Assembly (NCBI GenBank): GCA_905221605.1
Contig: CAJNDS010001035.1
Span: forward strand, 45,001 to 109,000
Direction: 5' to 3'
Source: Symbiodinium natans
Lineage: Eukaryota > Sar > Dinophyceae > Suessiales > Symbiodiniaceae
DNA: 64,000 nucleotides
Shown: in pieces, positions 39,901 to 50,500 of the stretch
Numbering within the stretch: position 1 is the stretch's first letter
Layout of the letters: every line of letters starts with the position of its first letter
Notes under the pieces: model-generated
Told to the model about the DNA's origin: nothing
The model's input: only the letters and a program-made list of their open reading frames with translations
Databases searched by the model: none
Program-made: the position numbers and the translations under genes

Positions 39901-42000
39901 CCCAGACCCCACGGTGCCTCCTTGCGAGGTTCAGGCGGAGGGCCTCAGCCGCAAGGTTTAGGATTCAGGGACTGCGGGGGGAGATAGCTTTGGGCATTGA
40001 GGGTCTGGGGTTGACCAGCGGATGAAGCGACAAGGTGTATCCCATGAGCAAGTCCAGCTTATCCAAGACCCCTGCTCTGTGTGTGCAAGCTTACCGGATT
40101 GGGGCTCTAGGGTTTTAGGGTGTCGGGTTTTGGGGGCCCGAAGATCGGATTTTCGTTTAGATGGAGGAACCCACCACACCAAGGAGTGCAGGGCTTAGTA
40201 GGCTTCGCGCCCTAAACCCTATACCCTATAATTACTCTATACCCTTAAAGCCTAAATCGAACCACCGCCTCGCTTCTGGGGTCAGCGCTGGTACATGCCA
40301 TTGATCCGACCTGACGCGAGAAGCCAGGAACCGCGGTTGGGTTTGGGGTTTAGGGTTCATAGGGTTTAGGGTTTAGGGTTCAGGGTTCAGGGTTCAGGGT
40401 TTAGGGTTTAGGGTTTAGGGTTTTGGGTTTAGGGTTTATGATTTGCAACCCTAAACCCGGGTGCAAACGACATGTACTCGGCATGAGATTGGGGAGCGAA
40501 ATAGGCAATTCGCTAATTTTTTAAAGCAGGACAAAGACTCTTTGCTTCTGCGTCCACATCTTCGCCAAAGAGATGCGTCTTATGTAGACCTGTTCTGCAT
40601 CAAAAACCCTCTCATTGTGAGACCATGATAGACAGGCTGTCAGCCAACGGTCCAAAGGACCCGAAAGCCAAACTCAGAGCAAAAGAGAAGACAATGATGA
40701 CATCACAAATAATAAGAACACTGCCTGCTGTTGCTGCTACTGCTACCGCGACTGCTACTGTTGCTACTACAGCTACTTCTACTACTGCTGCTACAACGAC
40801 ACAACTACTGCTGCTACCGCGTCGACGGCGACGAGGACTACTGCGAAAACGACGCAAACTACAACGACGCCAAGTACGGGGACCATGACGGCGGGCTGCT
40901 GCTGCTGCTGCTGACGGTGATGATGATGATGCTTCTTGATGCTAATACACGATTCACGAAACCTCTGAAACCCAGACCCCCCCCCCCCCAAAAAAAAAAA
41001 AAAAAAAAAAAACGCCTCCACGCTCGACAGCCCCAAAGCCCAAATGATCTAAACCCCCGCCCTGCAAACCTACCCCCTAAAACCTAAGGCTTGAACTCTA
41101 AACCCGAAAACCTAACCTCCCGTCCCCCCCCCAAAAGAAAAATAATAAAAAATAAATAAAAGGAAACTCTTCCGGGTTCGATGTTGACATCGCTGGACGG
41201 CCTTCGAACCTCGCTTGAGATCCCAGAGTCTCAGGCTGCCTGGCCCGGATGTGGTGGGTTTAGGGTTTAGGGTTGAGGGTTCAGGGTTTAGGGTTCAGGG
41301 TTTAGGGTTCAGGTTCCCTAAACCCTAACCCCTAAACCGCAAACCCTAACCATTAAACCCTAATTTAGGGTTGATGCAAGGATTCAAGGGTCTGTTTAGG
41401 ACTTGGGGTTGAGGGTTCAGGGTTGAAGGATGACTGGTTTAGGCTGAAGTGTTTCTAAATCCCTGTTCCCCTAGGAAGAAAAAAGGATCCTTTTAGCCAC
41501 GGTTTAGGGTTTAGGGTTTAGGGTTTAGGGTTTAGGGTTTAGGGTTTAGGGTTTAGGGTTTAGGGTTTAGGGTTTAGGGTTTATATATAAGAAAGCTCAT
41601 AACCCAAAACGTAAAAAAGGATCCCTAACACTGACCTACGTAGGTTTCATCTTCAGCGACCATCTTCTGGCCCCCCTCGGAAGCTTCTCTCAGTTGTTGG
41701 CCTGCCCGGCTCACGCCATCTTTCGGAACGTCACGTCCCGGCATCAAGGATTTAGGGTTTAGGGTTTAGGGTTTGGGGATAAGGGTTTAGGGTTTATGGT
41801 CATCCAAAACATCGGTGCACTCAGGTAGCTGGCGACAACCACCCGCGGCCAAATAGCATGCCGCGAACACCCAGCACTCGAGCAAATGATCTGAGAGGTA
41901 TAGCGCTCGTCAGGCGGCCCACAAGTAATCCTTGGAGGAAGGACATTTTGGAGGACGCGCTTGGTGGCCCTAAGCCCTATACCCTAAACCACAAACCCTA
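33905..42000 (-). CDS. Exon-like islands of one or more unidentified minus-strand genes
   Basis: Short unique islands between telomere-type tracts are open on the minus strand and give protein-like peptides. Highest coordinate first: RITCGPPDERYTSQIICSSA (about 41,830-41,965), KDGVSRAGQQLREASEGGQK (about 41,640-41,745), AQLGSVMEVSFRTLHEVLNS with a stop (about 39,592-39,680), ESALCIAPEELRSACSSAER (38,720-38,970), LEDEEQPEAQRVALKEEQRP (about 38,395-38,475), GFCVICMQESECPPLPP (about 37,390-37,530), VASVGFFPPMNSTDFQPQR (about 36,940-37,060), IVPARCDAQCPERNRRLMAP (about 36,765-36,850), LRLALFDGLGLTQFMEKARR (about 36,305-36,400), VSQDRSFLVFFDTGHPASLT (about 35,400-35,480), GLKQGANTAGLRDVESMISG (about 34,965-35,060), QRAAVENIAESLPDKDEG (about 34,315-34,390), LVSEELAERQGTASFMDRFL (about 34,170-34,235). 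I recognise no family. Junctions are not solved, and the stop near 39,592 suggests more than one gene. Some islands are also open on the plus strand. Confidence 0.4.
35728..35935. mobile_element. Two family B-like elements in tandem
   Basis: First: GGTCCTCTTTAACCCAGTAA … ACATCCCAAGGGCCTACTCC. Second: ATTCCTGAACAGGATAGGGC … CTCCTAAGGTCCTACCTG. Both share the 'tcctgaa…cctctttaa…cc-aagggcctac' build of the receptor introns. Confidence 0.6.
37819..37914. mobile_element. Family C MITE-like element (about 95-100 bp)
   Basis: GGGATGTTCCCCCTTATACC … CCGTTAGTATAAGGGGGAAG: long inverted ends around a short core with GGGGGTACCATAATCCCTAT. Two sister copies are at 44,797 and 49,652. Confidence 0.85.
38490..38670 (+). 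repeat. TTTAGGG array with TTTAGCG variants
   Basis: About 24 units. TTTAGCG variants recur at spaced intervals in its right half, which suggests block duplication within the array. Confidence 0.9.
40718..40935 (+). repeat. Trinucleotide-rich block (CTG/CTA, GAC)
   Basis: Runs of CTGCTGTTGCTGCTACTGCT type, then CGACGGCGACGAGGACTA and GCTGCTGCTGCTGCTG. Open frames (poly-Thr/Ala/Leu or Val) are compatible with a low-complexity protein but more likely a microsatellite. Confidence 0.8.
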
Positions 42001-42594
42001 AACCCTAAACCCTAAACCCTACTTGGGATGCGGATGTGGCAGGTCCCAGGCTGAATTCAACCTGAGTTCTTTCTGCCTGGAGCCAGAAGCGACGCAACTT
42101 CAAGCTGGGATTCGAAACAAATCCCTGAGCCTACAAAGGTCGACAGAAACACAGGAGATCTGGGTAAAAGAACAGGGAAGGCGCCAGCTGCAAACACCGA
42201 ACCCCAAGCCCTAAAGCCTAAACCTCAAACCCTAAACCCCAAGCCCTAAAGTCCAAACCCTAGATCCTAGTTAAACCAAAAAAACCCAAGGCCTAAAACT
42301 CCAAGCCCTAAACCCCAAACCCTAATTCAATCCAAAACCCCCAGCCCTAAACTCTCAGCCCTAAACGAACCCGAAATCCTAAACCCAAGCTCTGACACCT
42401 AAACCCAAAACCTCAGACCCAAACCCCAAGCCCTGCACCCTAAACGCCAAACCACCCTAAGCCCCTCGCAGGGTCTTTAACAAAACCCCAAACCCTAAAC
42501 CCCTCGCGGCGTTTTTTCAAAAAAAGCACAAGCCCTACACCCTAAACCCCCCTAAACCCCAAACCCTAAACCCCTCGCAGTGTTGAAAAAACAG

Positions 42595-45500
42595 CCCTCA
42601 GTCCTTCGCCATCCATCGTCACGGCCAGGGGCATGGACTGTGACGATGTGACGCCCAAGACCTGGGGACTCGTGGCTTGCAAGGCTTCGGGTTTAGGGTT
42701 TAGGATTTAGGGTTTCGGGTTTCGGGTTTAGGGTTTAGGGTTAGGGGTTTAGGGGTTTAGGGGTTTAGGAGTTTAGGGGTTTGGGGTTTCGGGGTTTCGG
42801 GGTTTCGGGGTTTAGGGGTTTAGGGGTTTAGGACTTTAGGGGTTAAGGAGTTTAGGTCGTTGCTGGTGCTAGCATATGGCTCTCGAACTACAGAATATGA
42901 ATCCTGCCCGGCGCTTCTCAACATTCTCGCTGGATTGGGTGGGGTGGGACGAGTGGGAGGATCCAACTAGGTCACACACGCGCGAGGCGCCTTGCTACTT
43001 TCAAGGGTGAGAATATGCATTTTTATTGATACATCAGTTCGTTTTCAACAGTAAGTGTCTTGTTCGAGGTGAGGTTTTCTTCTCTCTTAGACACTGTGAA
43101 CCACAAACAGTAAGTGTCTTTTTTCGAAAAAACGCTGTAGATACAAGTGTTTTGGGCACGGTCGCGAAAGGCATGGACGCTTGTGACAGATTTTCTTGCT
43201 CCACATCCTTGTGGAGTATGCTGTGCAAAGAGGCGAAAACGCTGTAAATACCAGTGTTTTGGGCATAAAACGCTGTACATGCCAGTGGTTTGGGCACGGT
43301 CGCGAAAGGCATGGACGCTTATGACAGATCTTCTGGTTCCACATCCTTGTGCAGTATGTTGTACAAAAGAGGCAAAATCGCTGTAAATACTAGTGTTTTA
43401 GGCATGGACGCAATATGAATGACGTTCCTTATCCCCCCCCCCCAACCCCCCGAGTCACCCAAGAAAATTGTGCAAATCGTGCAAAAATGCACGAAATGTC
43501 CCGGCGCCTGATGCGCGCGTCACCAACTAGAAAGCCCTAGGCCATGGGTTTAGGGCTTAGGGTTTAGGATTCTCCCCTAAGGTTCACGGAGCTTCTCGAA
43601 GGTTAAAGGGTTTAGATACTTGGCTGCACTCAGAAGGGTAGCTAAAAAAAAATTTAGCTGCCATATTAAGAAACCCAATAAACCCAAAAAAGCTAAGGAT
43701 CTAAAGCTACAGTAAAGCATTTCAAAGGATAATTCTTTAACTTAACGTCTTGGGGCTTTGGGTAGTTGCATGGTCCCTTAGTATGGGCCCTTAAAAGGGG
43801 ACCCCTTAGGTACCCTGTATATACCCTATAAAGCCCAAGGGCCCTTACTTCAGAAACCGTTAAAGAAGGTAGGGGACCATATTCAGGGACCATGTAACTA
43901 CTCTGAGAATCTAAGGAGCCCAGCAGATATTATCCCTAACAGGCATGTTGCAGTTCTAACTCTAAGCCCCAAACCCTAAACCCCAATGACTATGCTTCTT
44001 CAGCTTTGGCAAAGCCCTAAACCCTAAACCTAAACCCCAAACCCTAAACCCTAAACTCTAAACCCTAAACTCTAAACCCTAAACCCTAAACCCTAAAAAG
44101 CTTCCTAGATTTGAGGCCGAGGCAGTACTGGACTGTGGCGGAGGCGAGGCCAAGTGCCGAGCCAGCAACTGGCACTTTAGGGTTTCGGGCTTTAGGGTTT
44201 TAGGGTTTAGGGTTTAGGGTTTAGGGTTTAAGGGTTTAGGGGTTAAGGGTTTAGGGTTTAAGGGTTTAGGGTTTTAGGGTTTAGGGTTTAGGGTTTAGGG
44301 TTTAGGGTTTAGGGTTTAGGGTTTAGGGTTTAGGGTTTAGGGTTTAGGGTTTAGGTTTAAGGGTTTAAGGGTTGAGGGCTTTCAGGGTTTGGGGTTTAGG
44401 GCTGTTAAGGGGCTTCAGGGTATTTCAGGGCTTCCTTTTTTTTGAGTTTCGGGGTCGACGGGGGGTGCCTGTGCGGACACTGTTCTCACAAGTCAAGAAG
44501 GCTGAGGGCTTACAGGGTACAGAGTGTAGGGTTTAGGGTCTGAGTCTAGGGTGTAGGGAGACGGGCAAAGCTACCCAACAACCCCAGCAGCAACTGCAGA
44601 TGTTAGTATTTAGGGCTTCAAAGTCGAAGTAGGGCCTCTGGGCTTAGGATCTTGTACTTCTGTGGCTCTCATATTCTTTCTAGGGTTTAGGGTTTAGGGT
44701 TTAGGGTTTAGGGTTTAGGGATTAGGGTTTAGGGTTTAGGGTTTAGGGTTTAGGGTTTAGGGTCCAGTACCCTGAACCCTGAACAACTCTATGTCTTGGG
44801 CTGTTCCCCCTTATACGAACAGTCCTTCACCGGGATCACAACAAGGGGGTGCGCTATAATCACCAGTAAGGACTGTTAGTATAAGCGGGAACATCCCAAC
44901 CTTGAAACCTTAAACCTTTCAACCCTAAACCCCAAACCCCAAACCCCATAACCCGAAACCCTAAACCCCAAACCCTAAACCCCAAACCCTAAACCCCAAA
45001 CCCTGAACCGTGGCTCCTTCCAAGTTTAAGCACATCTTCAGGGCCCAAGCCTGTGTCTTTTCTGGGCACGGCTTGCGATGCGAGTCCACCCTAAACCCTA
45101 AACCCTAAACCCTAAACCCTAAACCCTAAACCCTAAACCCTAAACCCTAAACCCTAAACCCTAAGGGCCCCAACAGCCCTAAGCCCCAAGATCGTGGTGG
45201 GGCCCGATTGGCCACAAAGCTTCGGAAAACTCGCAGGGTGCGGCGCTGTCCGTCTGCATGCAGTACTGGTGGACCCAACCTTTGTTTAGGGTTTAGGGTT
45301 TAGGGTTTAGGGTTTAGGTTTAGGCTTCATGGGAATTGCTTTCAGGTTGCCCTAAACCCTATACACCCCAAAGCCTAGGACGTTTAGGGTTTGTATCGTT
45401 TGGGTATGCGATTTAAGCGGTTCTCAGAAGGACTGAGGTCTATGTTTACGCAGCCAGCAAGGGTATCCCGAAAAGGGACCCTAAAGAACGGAATAGAGTT

Positions 45501-47207
45501 TAGGGATTAGGGCTCATGTGTGCAGGAGCTGTGACCAACACGAAGAGCGTGCGAAGCACGCATGTGTCATGGGTTCCCCTAGTAACGCCCCCCTCTATAC
45601 TACCCCCCCCCCCCCGGTTCCCACATCATTACCCCTAACCCCCTATAAAACTGTCTGTCTGAAAGGGTGCAACGGCAATGCCTGAGCTCCTTGCAATCAG
45701 CACCTGCCGAGATCAGGGTCTTGTCCTCGTGCAATTCAGGACTCAGGGTTCATGGGGTTACCGAGGGTTACTAAGGGCTTTTGTAGGGATTATAGGATTT
45801 ATGTAGGATGAATGAGGTTTGGAGGGTATAGAAGCGGCTGTAGGGCTTTGTAGGGCTTAGGGTTTCAGTAACCCCCGAGCCCTAAATCCTAAACCCTCTA
45901 AACCCCGAAAAAACCTCAACCTAAACCCTAAACCGAGCTTCTTACCATCCCCAACACCCTCCGACCCTGTCAGCTTGGTTAGGCCTGGACTCGTGGTGGG
46001 TTTGGGGTTTGGATTTTACGGTTTGGGGCTTAGGGTTCGGGGCTAAAGGCTTGGGGGTTGGGGGGCTTAGGGGTTTAGAGTCTGGGGTGCAGGGTATTGA
46101 AGATTAGGAACCCTAAACCCTAAACCCTAAACCCTAAACCCTAAACCCTAAACCCTAAACCCTAAACCCTAAACCCGTATTGAGTGTGGTCAAAGCCTTC
46201 AAAGTCGACAACATGAGTGAACCGCATGATGCCAAACTTGGCATGTGGTTAAGAGGAGCCCTAACCTTCAACCCTGGGTTTAGGGTTTAGGGTTTAGGGT
46301 TTAGGGCTTAGGGTTTAGGTTTAGGGTTTAAGGTCTCAACCCTGAACCCGAAAGGCATCCCATGAGACAACCCCCAACAGGGAACTATACGCTAGCAGTG
46401 CGTACCTTGTCGGAAATATGACTCCCTCGCTACCTATTGCACTCCGACTTTTTCACCTGCAGGCTTTTGGGCGCACGGTCTAGGACTTCTGGTTTACTGT
46501 CCCTAAACCCTATAAACCCTATAAACCCTAAACCCTAAACCCTACACCCTAAACCCTAGTATTCTTGGGCTCCTTAGGGTTACCGCTGTTGGGTGCTCCA
46601 TCGGCACTTCATTTGCGCTCTGGAGGCCGGGGTTCTGGGGGCCGGAAAACCCCCTAACCTTCAACCCTGGGTTTAGGGTTTAGGGTTTAGGGTTTAGGGT
46701 TTAGGGTTTAGGGTTTAGGGTTTAGGGTTTAGGGTTTAACTCTACAAGCCCCACACCAAGCCCTCCCTAAACCATAAAGCCCTTAGCCCTTACAAACCCC
46801 AGCCCAACACCCCGTGCGCAACCAAAGCCCTGCTAGCCCTAAACAATAAACCCTAAACCCTAAACCCTAAACTCTAAACCCTAAAACCCTGACCCCCCCC
46901 CCCCCGCCCGGAAGAAGGCGAGGGCGTTGACAGCACCGTAGTGGCCAGGAAGCATCCTTCAGCTCCAAAAGGGTCTCTGAAGGTGGGACATGTAGCTGGG
47001 GTTTAGGGTTTAGGGTTTGGGGTTTGGGGTTTAGGGTTTAGGGTTTTGGGTTTAGGACTTAGGATTGAGGGTTTTGGGCAACTGGGGTGCACGGTTGCAA
47101 GCCACTGCCCCGAACGCAGTTGCTCGAATGACCGTGCCCTTGTATCCACTCTATACAACAGCCGGCCCCCCTCCTCAAAAAACAAAGAGCTAGCTGTGAG
47201 TGAATAG
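42595..47207 (+). CDS. Exon-like islands of an unidentified plus-strand gene
   Basis: Islands open on the plus strand include SIVTARGMDCDDVTPKTWGL (about 42,600-42,690), VAPSKFKHIFRAQACVFSGH (about 45,005-45,090), KIVVGPDWPQSFGKLAGCGA (about 45,190-45,285), VQRQCLSSLQSAPAEIRVLS (about 45,660-45,750), VVKAFKVDNMSEPHDAKLGM (about 46,180-46,265), EEGEGVDSTVVARKHPSAPK (about 46,910-46,990) and ASHCPERSCSNDRALVSTLY, which runs to a TAG at 47,205-47,207. Alternative frames are open in several islands, so the joins are uncertain. No family is recognised. The strand change relative to 20-42 kb suggests divergent transcription from about 42.3 kb. Confidence 0.3.
43060..43412. repeat. 137 bp tandem repeat, two units plus part
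   Basis: AAACGCTGTAGATACAAGTG … GGCACGGTCGCGAAAGGCAT … TCCACATCCTTGTGGAGTAT repeats at about 43,131 and 43,268 with scattered changes. A half-motif CGCTGTAAATACnAGTGTTT occurs between and after them. AAGTGTCTTnTTCGA also occurs twice near 43,050-43,125. Confidence 0.9.
43617..43722. mobile_element. Family G element
   Basis: CTTGGCTGCACTCAGAAGGG … AAGAAACCCAATAAACCCAA … GCTAAGGATCTAAAGCTACA. Near-identical over about 90 bp to the copy at 4,652. Confidence 0.75.
43766..43922. mobile_element. Family I element
   Basis: GGTCCCTTAGTATGGGCCCT … AGGTACCCTGTATATACCCT … GGGACCATGTAACTACTCTG. A long version of the family. Confidence 0.65.
44797..44899. mobile_element. Family C MITE-like element
   Basis: GGGCTGTTCCCCCTTATACG … GGACTGTTAGTATAAGCGGG AACATCCC. 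Inverted ends of about 30 bp. Confidence 0.85.
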
Positions 47208-47399
47208 AGCGCATGTGAGATGAGTGCAATGAGGGAAACGAGGGTTTACGAAAATCGGGGACCCCCAAAGTAGACCCCCATAGTAGGATGCCCTTATCAT
47301 AAGGGCCGAAATAGTGAGAATAATTAGAGCAGGGTTTTCGGGGGTTATGGTATAACAATAGAGGGACCACAAGGGAATAGTATTAGTAATTTCAACAGC

Positions 47400-47530
47400 C
47401 AGCTCCAACCGACACGAGCTACCCCAGAGGGCCCATGTGTAGTACCCACTATGGAGCCCGGTACCCAAAAACCATATTTAACAAGGTTTGGGGTAGCTAA
47501 GTCCAGTAAAGTACTACAAATGGACCCTGG
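47400..47530. mobile_element. Family D element
   Basis: GAGGGCCCATGTGTAGTACC … CGGTACCCAAAAACCATATT … GTACTACAAATGGACCCTGG. The two ends are inverted copies of each other. Confidence 0.7.
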
Positions 47531-47569
47531 ACCCAGAGGCAGAACTAACAGGACGCATAAACTCAAACC

Positions 47570-50500
47570 GAACCCCTCTACGTGCAGGGCGCCATCTGGT
47601 GCAGCCCAACCCTAAACCCTAAACCCTAAACCCTAAACCCTAAACCCTAAACCCTAAAAACCCTAAACCCCCTTTTGGCATCTCTCTGTAAGGAACACGA
47701 TCAACATGCAGCGTCCTTGGAAGGGGGACCCGGAACCCTGAGCCTACATGGAACCCTAAACCCTAAACCCTAAACCCTAAACCCTAAACCCTAAACCCTA
47801 AACCCTAAACCCTAAACCCTAAACCCTAAACCCTAAACCCTAAACCCTAAACCATCCCCAGACCCCGAAACCATCCAACCTTGAAGCCCTAAGTGACCCT
47901 AAAGCCCCATTAACCCTAAACCCTAAACCCTAAACCCTAAACCCCAAGCCCTAAGTGGTCCTAACACTAGCCCGACAGCCGAGAGTCGTCCGCAAGTTTG
48001 GGCCCGTGGCAGCATTGACCTGGGCGTAGGGTACTTCTAACCCCTAAACCCGAAGTCCCCTACGTCCCTAGTCCCCTAAGTCCCCTAACCTATAAGTAGA
48101 CTTATAATTGGGGTTCTACGTACCCATGAACCTCATAGGGGGTTTTATAGGGTTTGGGGGGGGTTTTGTGCGGGTTTATGGGTGTTGATGATGGGGTTTA
48201 TGGGGTTGTAAGGATTGTGGGGTTTATGGGGTTATGGTGTCTATAGGGTTTATGGGGTTTATAGGGTTTATGGGGTTTATAGGGGTTTGTGGGGTTTGGG
48301 GATGCTTTTATGGTCTGCTTGCAGGGTTTATTCGGGTTTATGGGGTCCACAGACAGGGTTTATAGGGTTGATGGAATTTGGGAACATCCATACTGAACTT
48401 GGAACCCTAGCAAAAATTATGTTTTTGCTGTTTCTTAGGAATGATAGTACCCAAAAATTAACAAGTACTTCCAAGTACCCCTAAGACATGCTGTGCGACC
48501 TGCGATGCTGCGGGCACATGGTTGCAGCTTAGGCCAGGGACATGGCTTCCCCGAAGGCTTTGCCTGAATCCGCAAGCGCCACCCACCACACACCCTCGCA
48601 GCTGTGTCTCCGTCAGCCCAGACGAACTGACAGAAAGAGACAAAGGCAGAGGAAGAGGCACAGAGAGAGAGAGTGAGAGATAAAGAGAGAAAGAGAGAAA
48701 GACAGAAAGAGAGAAAGAGAGAAAGAGAGAAAGAGAGAAAGAGAGAAAGAGAGAAAGAGAGAAAGAGAGAAAGAGAGAAAGAGAGAAAGAGAGACACACA
48801 CACCAGGGTGCAAGTAGGGTTTCGGGTTTAGGGTTTAGGGTGTAGGGCTTAGGGTACGAAGAACCAGCAACACAACTCCACCGATGACTTGGGGTTGCGG
48901 CCAGGGCGACCGAGCCCTGCGCGCCACCGATTGCCTGGGCACAGGGTTTAGGGTTTAGGGTTTAGGGTTTAGGGTTTAGGGTTTAGGGTTTAGGGTTTAG
49001 GGTTTAGGGTTTAGGGTTTAGGGTTTGGGGCTCAGGCGGGCTTTCGGGCTTTTTAGGGCTCAGGGTTTGGGCTGTAGGGTTAAGACATCGCTGCCTCTGT
49101 CACTCTGGGAAATTCTTAACACCCTAATCTGAATTTTGTAGGCTCAATGACTAACAAGTGGAATCAGACGGAGAAAACATGAGAATAATGCGAGAAAAAG
49201 TGAGAATAACGGAAGCAAAAAAGTCACAATAAAATGCGACTACTGTCCACTCATTGCCCTGCCACTTCCCTCTCGCTTTCTGCCTCATGTTCTTCTCACT
49301 CAATTTCTCACTTCCTCTAGAGCGACCGGATATCCTAACATGAGGGTTTTTGGGCTCCCTTGGCCCTCTATAGCCCTGAGTGCAGGCAACAGTGAACGGT
49401 CCTTCATGTGGCATTTGCAACTGTATTGGAGCCTTTCTGAGGGCGGACCTTGACGGTGCACCATCCTGCCCCTATCTAGGAACCCGGTCACCCGAAGAGC
49501 TCCCAAAAGCCACGATGTTGTGTAGGTCGCCTCATAAGACTCTTATCTACTCTTTGCTAAACATGAAGAAAAACAATCCCTACATTACCCTTGTTATAAG
49601 GAAGGAGCGTTACATTTTTCGGGTGGTTCTGAGGCAATTCATAGTTATAGGTTGGGATATTCCCCCTTATACTAACAGTCCTTAATAGGGATTAGAACCG
49701 GGGGTACTATACTCCCTGTGAAGGACTGCTAGTTTAAATGGGAACATCCCAAGTTAAAGGTTTCAGGGTTTAGTCTATACAATCTAGGGTCTCGGTTTCG
49801 GCTATGCGCGCAGGTGCAGGGAGGACTGCACCAAAAAGTAGGCGTGAGGCGCGCTCAAGGTGGGCGTTGAAGAATCAGACGGGCTGGGGTTCAGGGTTTA
49901 GGGTTTCAGGTTTAGGGTTTAAGGCCTAAACCTTAAACCCTAAACCCTAAACACCCTAAAGCCTCACTGGGTGATACTCTGGTTAGGGCGCCAGCCACAA
50001 TCCCTCCGTTGGGCGAAGCCGCGATGGAGCTTGTCTGGCCATGGGGAAAGGGAAGTCACGCGGAAGAAGCTCTCAATCATGAATTATTACATATTCGTTT
50101 TTCTTATTCTTCTTACCAATATCATTTTTGAATATTCTTGTTATTATGCTTATTATTTGTTTTCTTCTTCTTTGTTATGATGATTATCATTATTGAATAT
50201 TATTTTTTTAATATTTCTTATGTTCCCTCAAGGAGTTCTTCAGATCAGGGGCTTCAGCAAAAAGCATCGCCAAAACCAAAAGGGTTCAACCCCCTCGAAC
50301 CTAAACGCTTAACCCTGAAACCTAAATCCAGAATAAACCAAACCTTACACCCTAAACCCTAAACCCTAAACCCTAAACCCTAAACCCTAAACCCTAAACC
50401 CTAAACCCCAAACCCCAAACCCTAAACCCTAAACCCAGCACACCTCCGGAGCCCCCAGGTGTCGGACTCCACCTCCCCCAGACCCCCGTCTCCCTCCTTA

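Noticed and set aside
42023-42214. N-myristoylated protein starting MGCGCGRSQ
   Set aside because: The start is attractive, but the neighbouring islands on the left read on the minus strand and the frame runs into CCCTAAG repeat; kept only as a note.
48435-48813. Ser/Leu/Phe-rich open frames on the minus strand
   Set aside because: GAGAGAAA microsatellite translated; the non-repetitive tail is open on both strands and unsupported.
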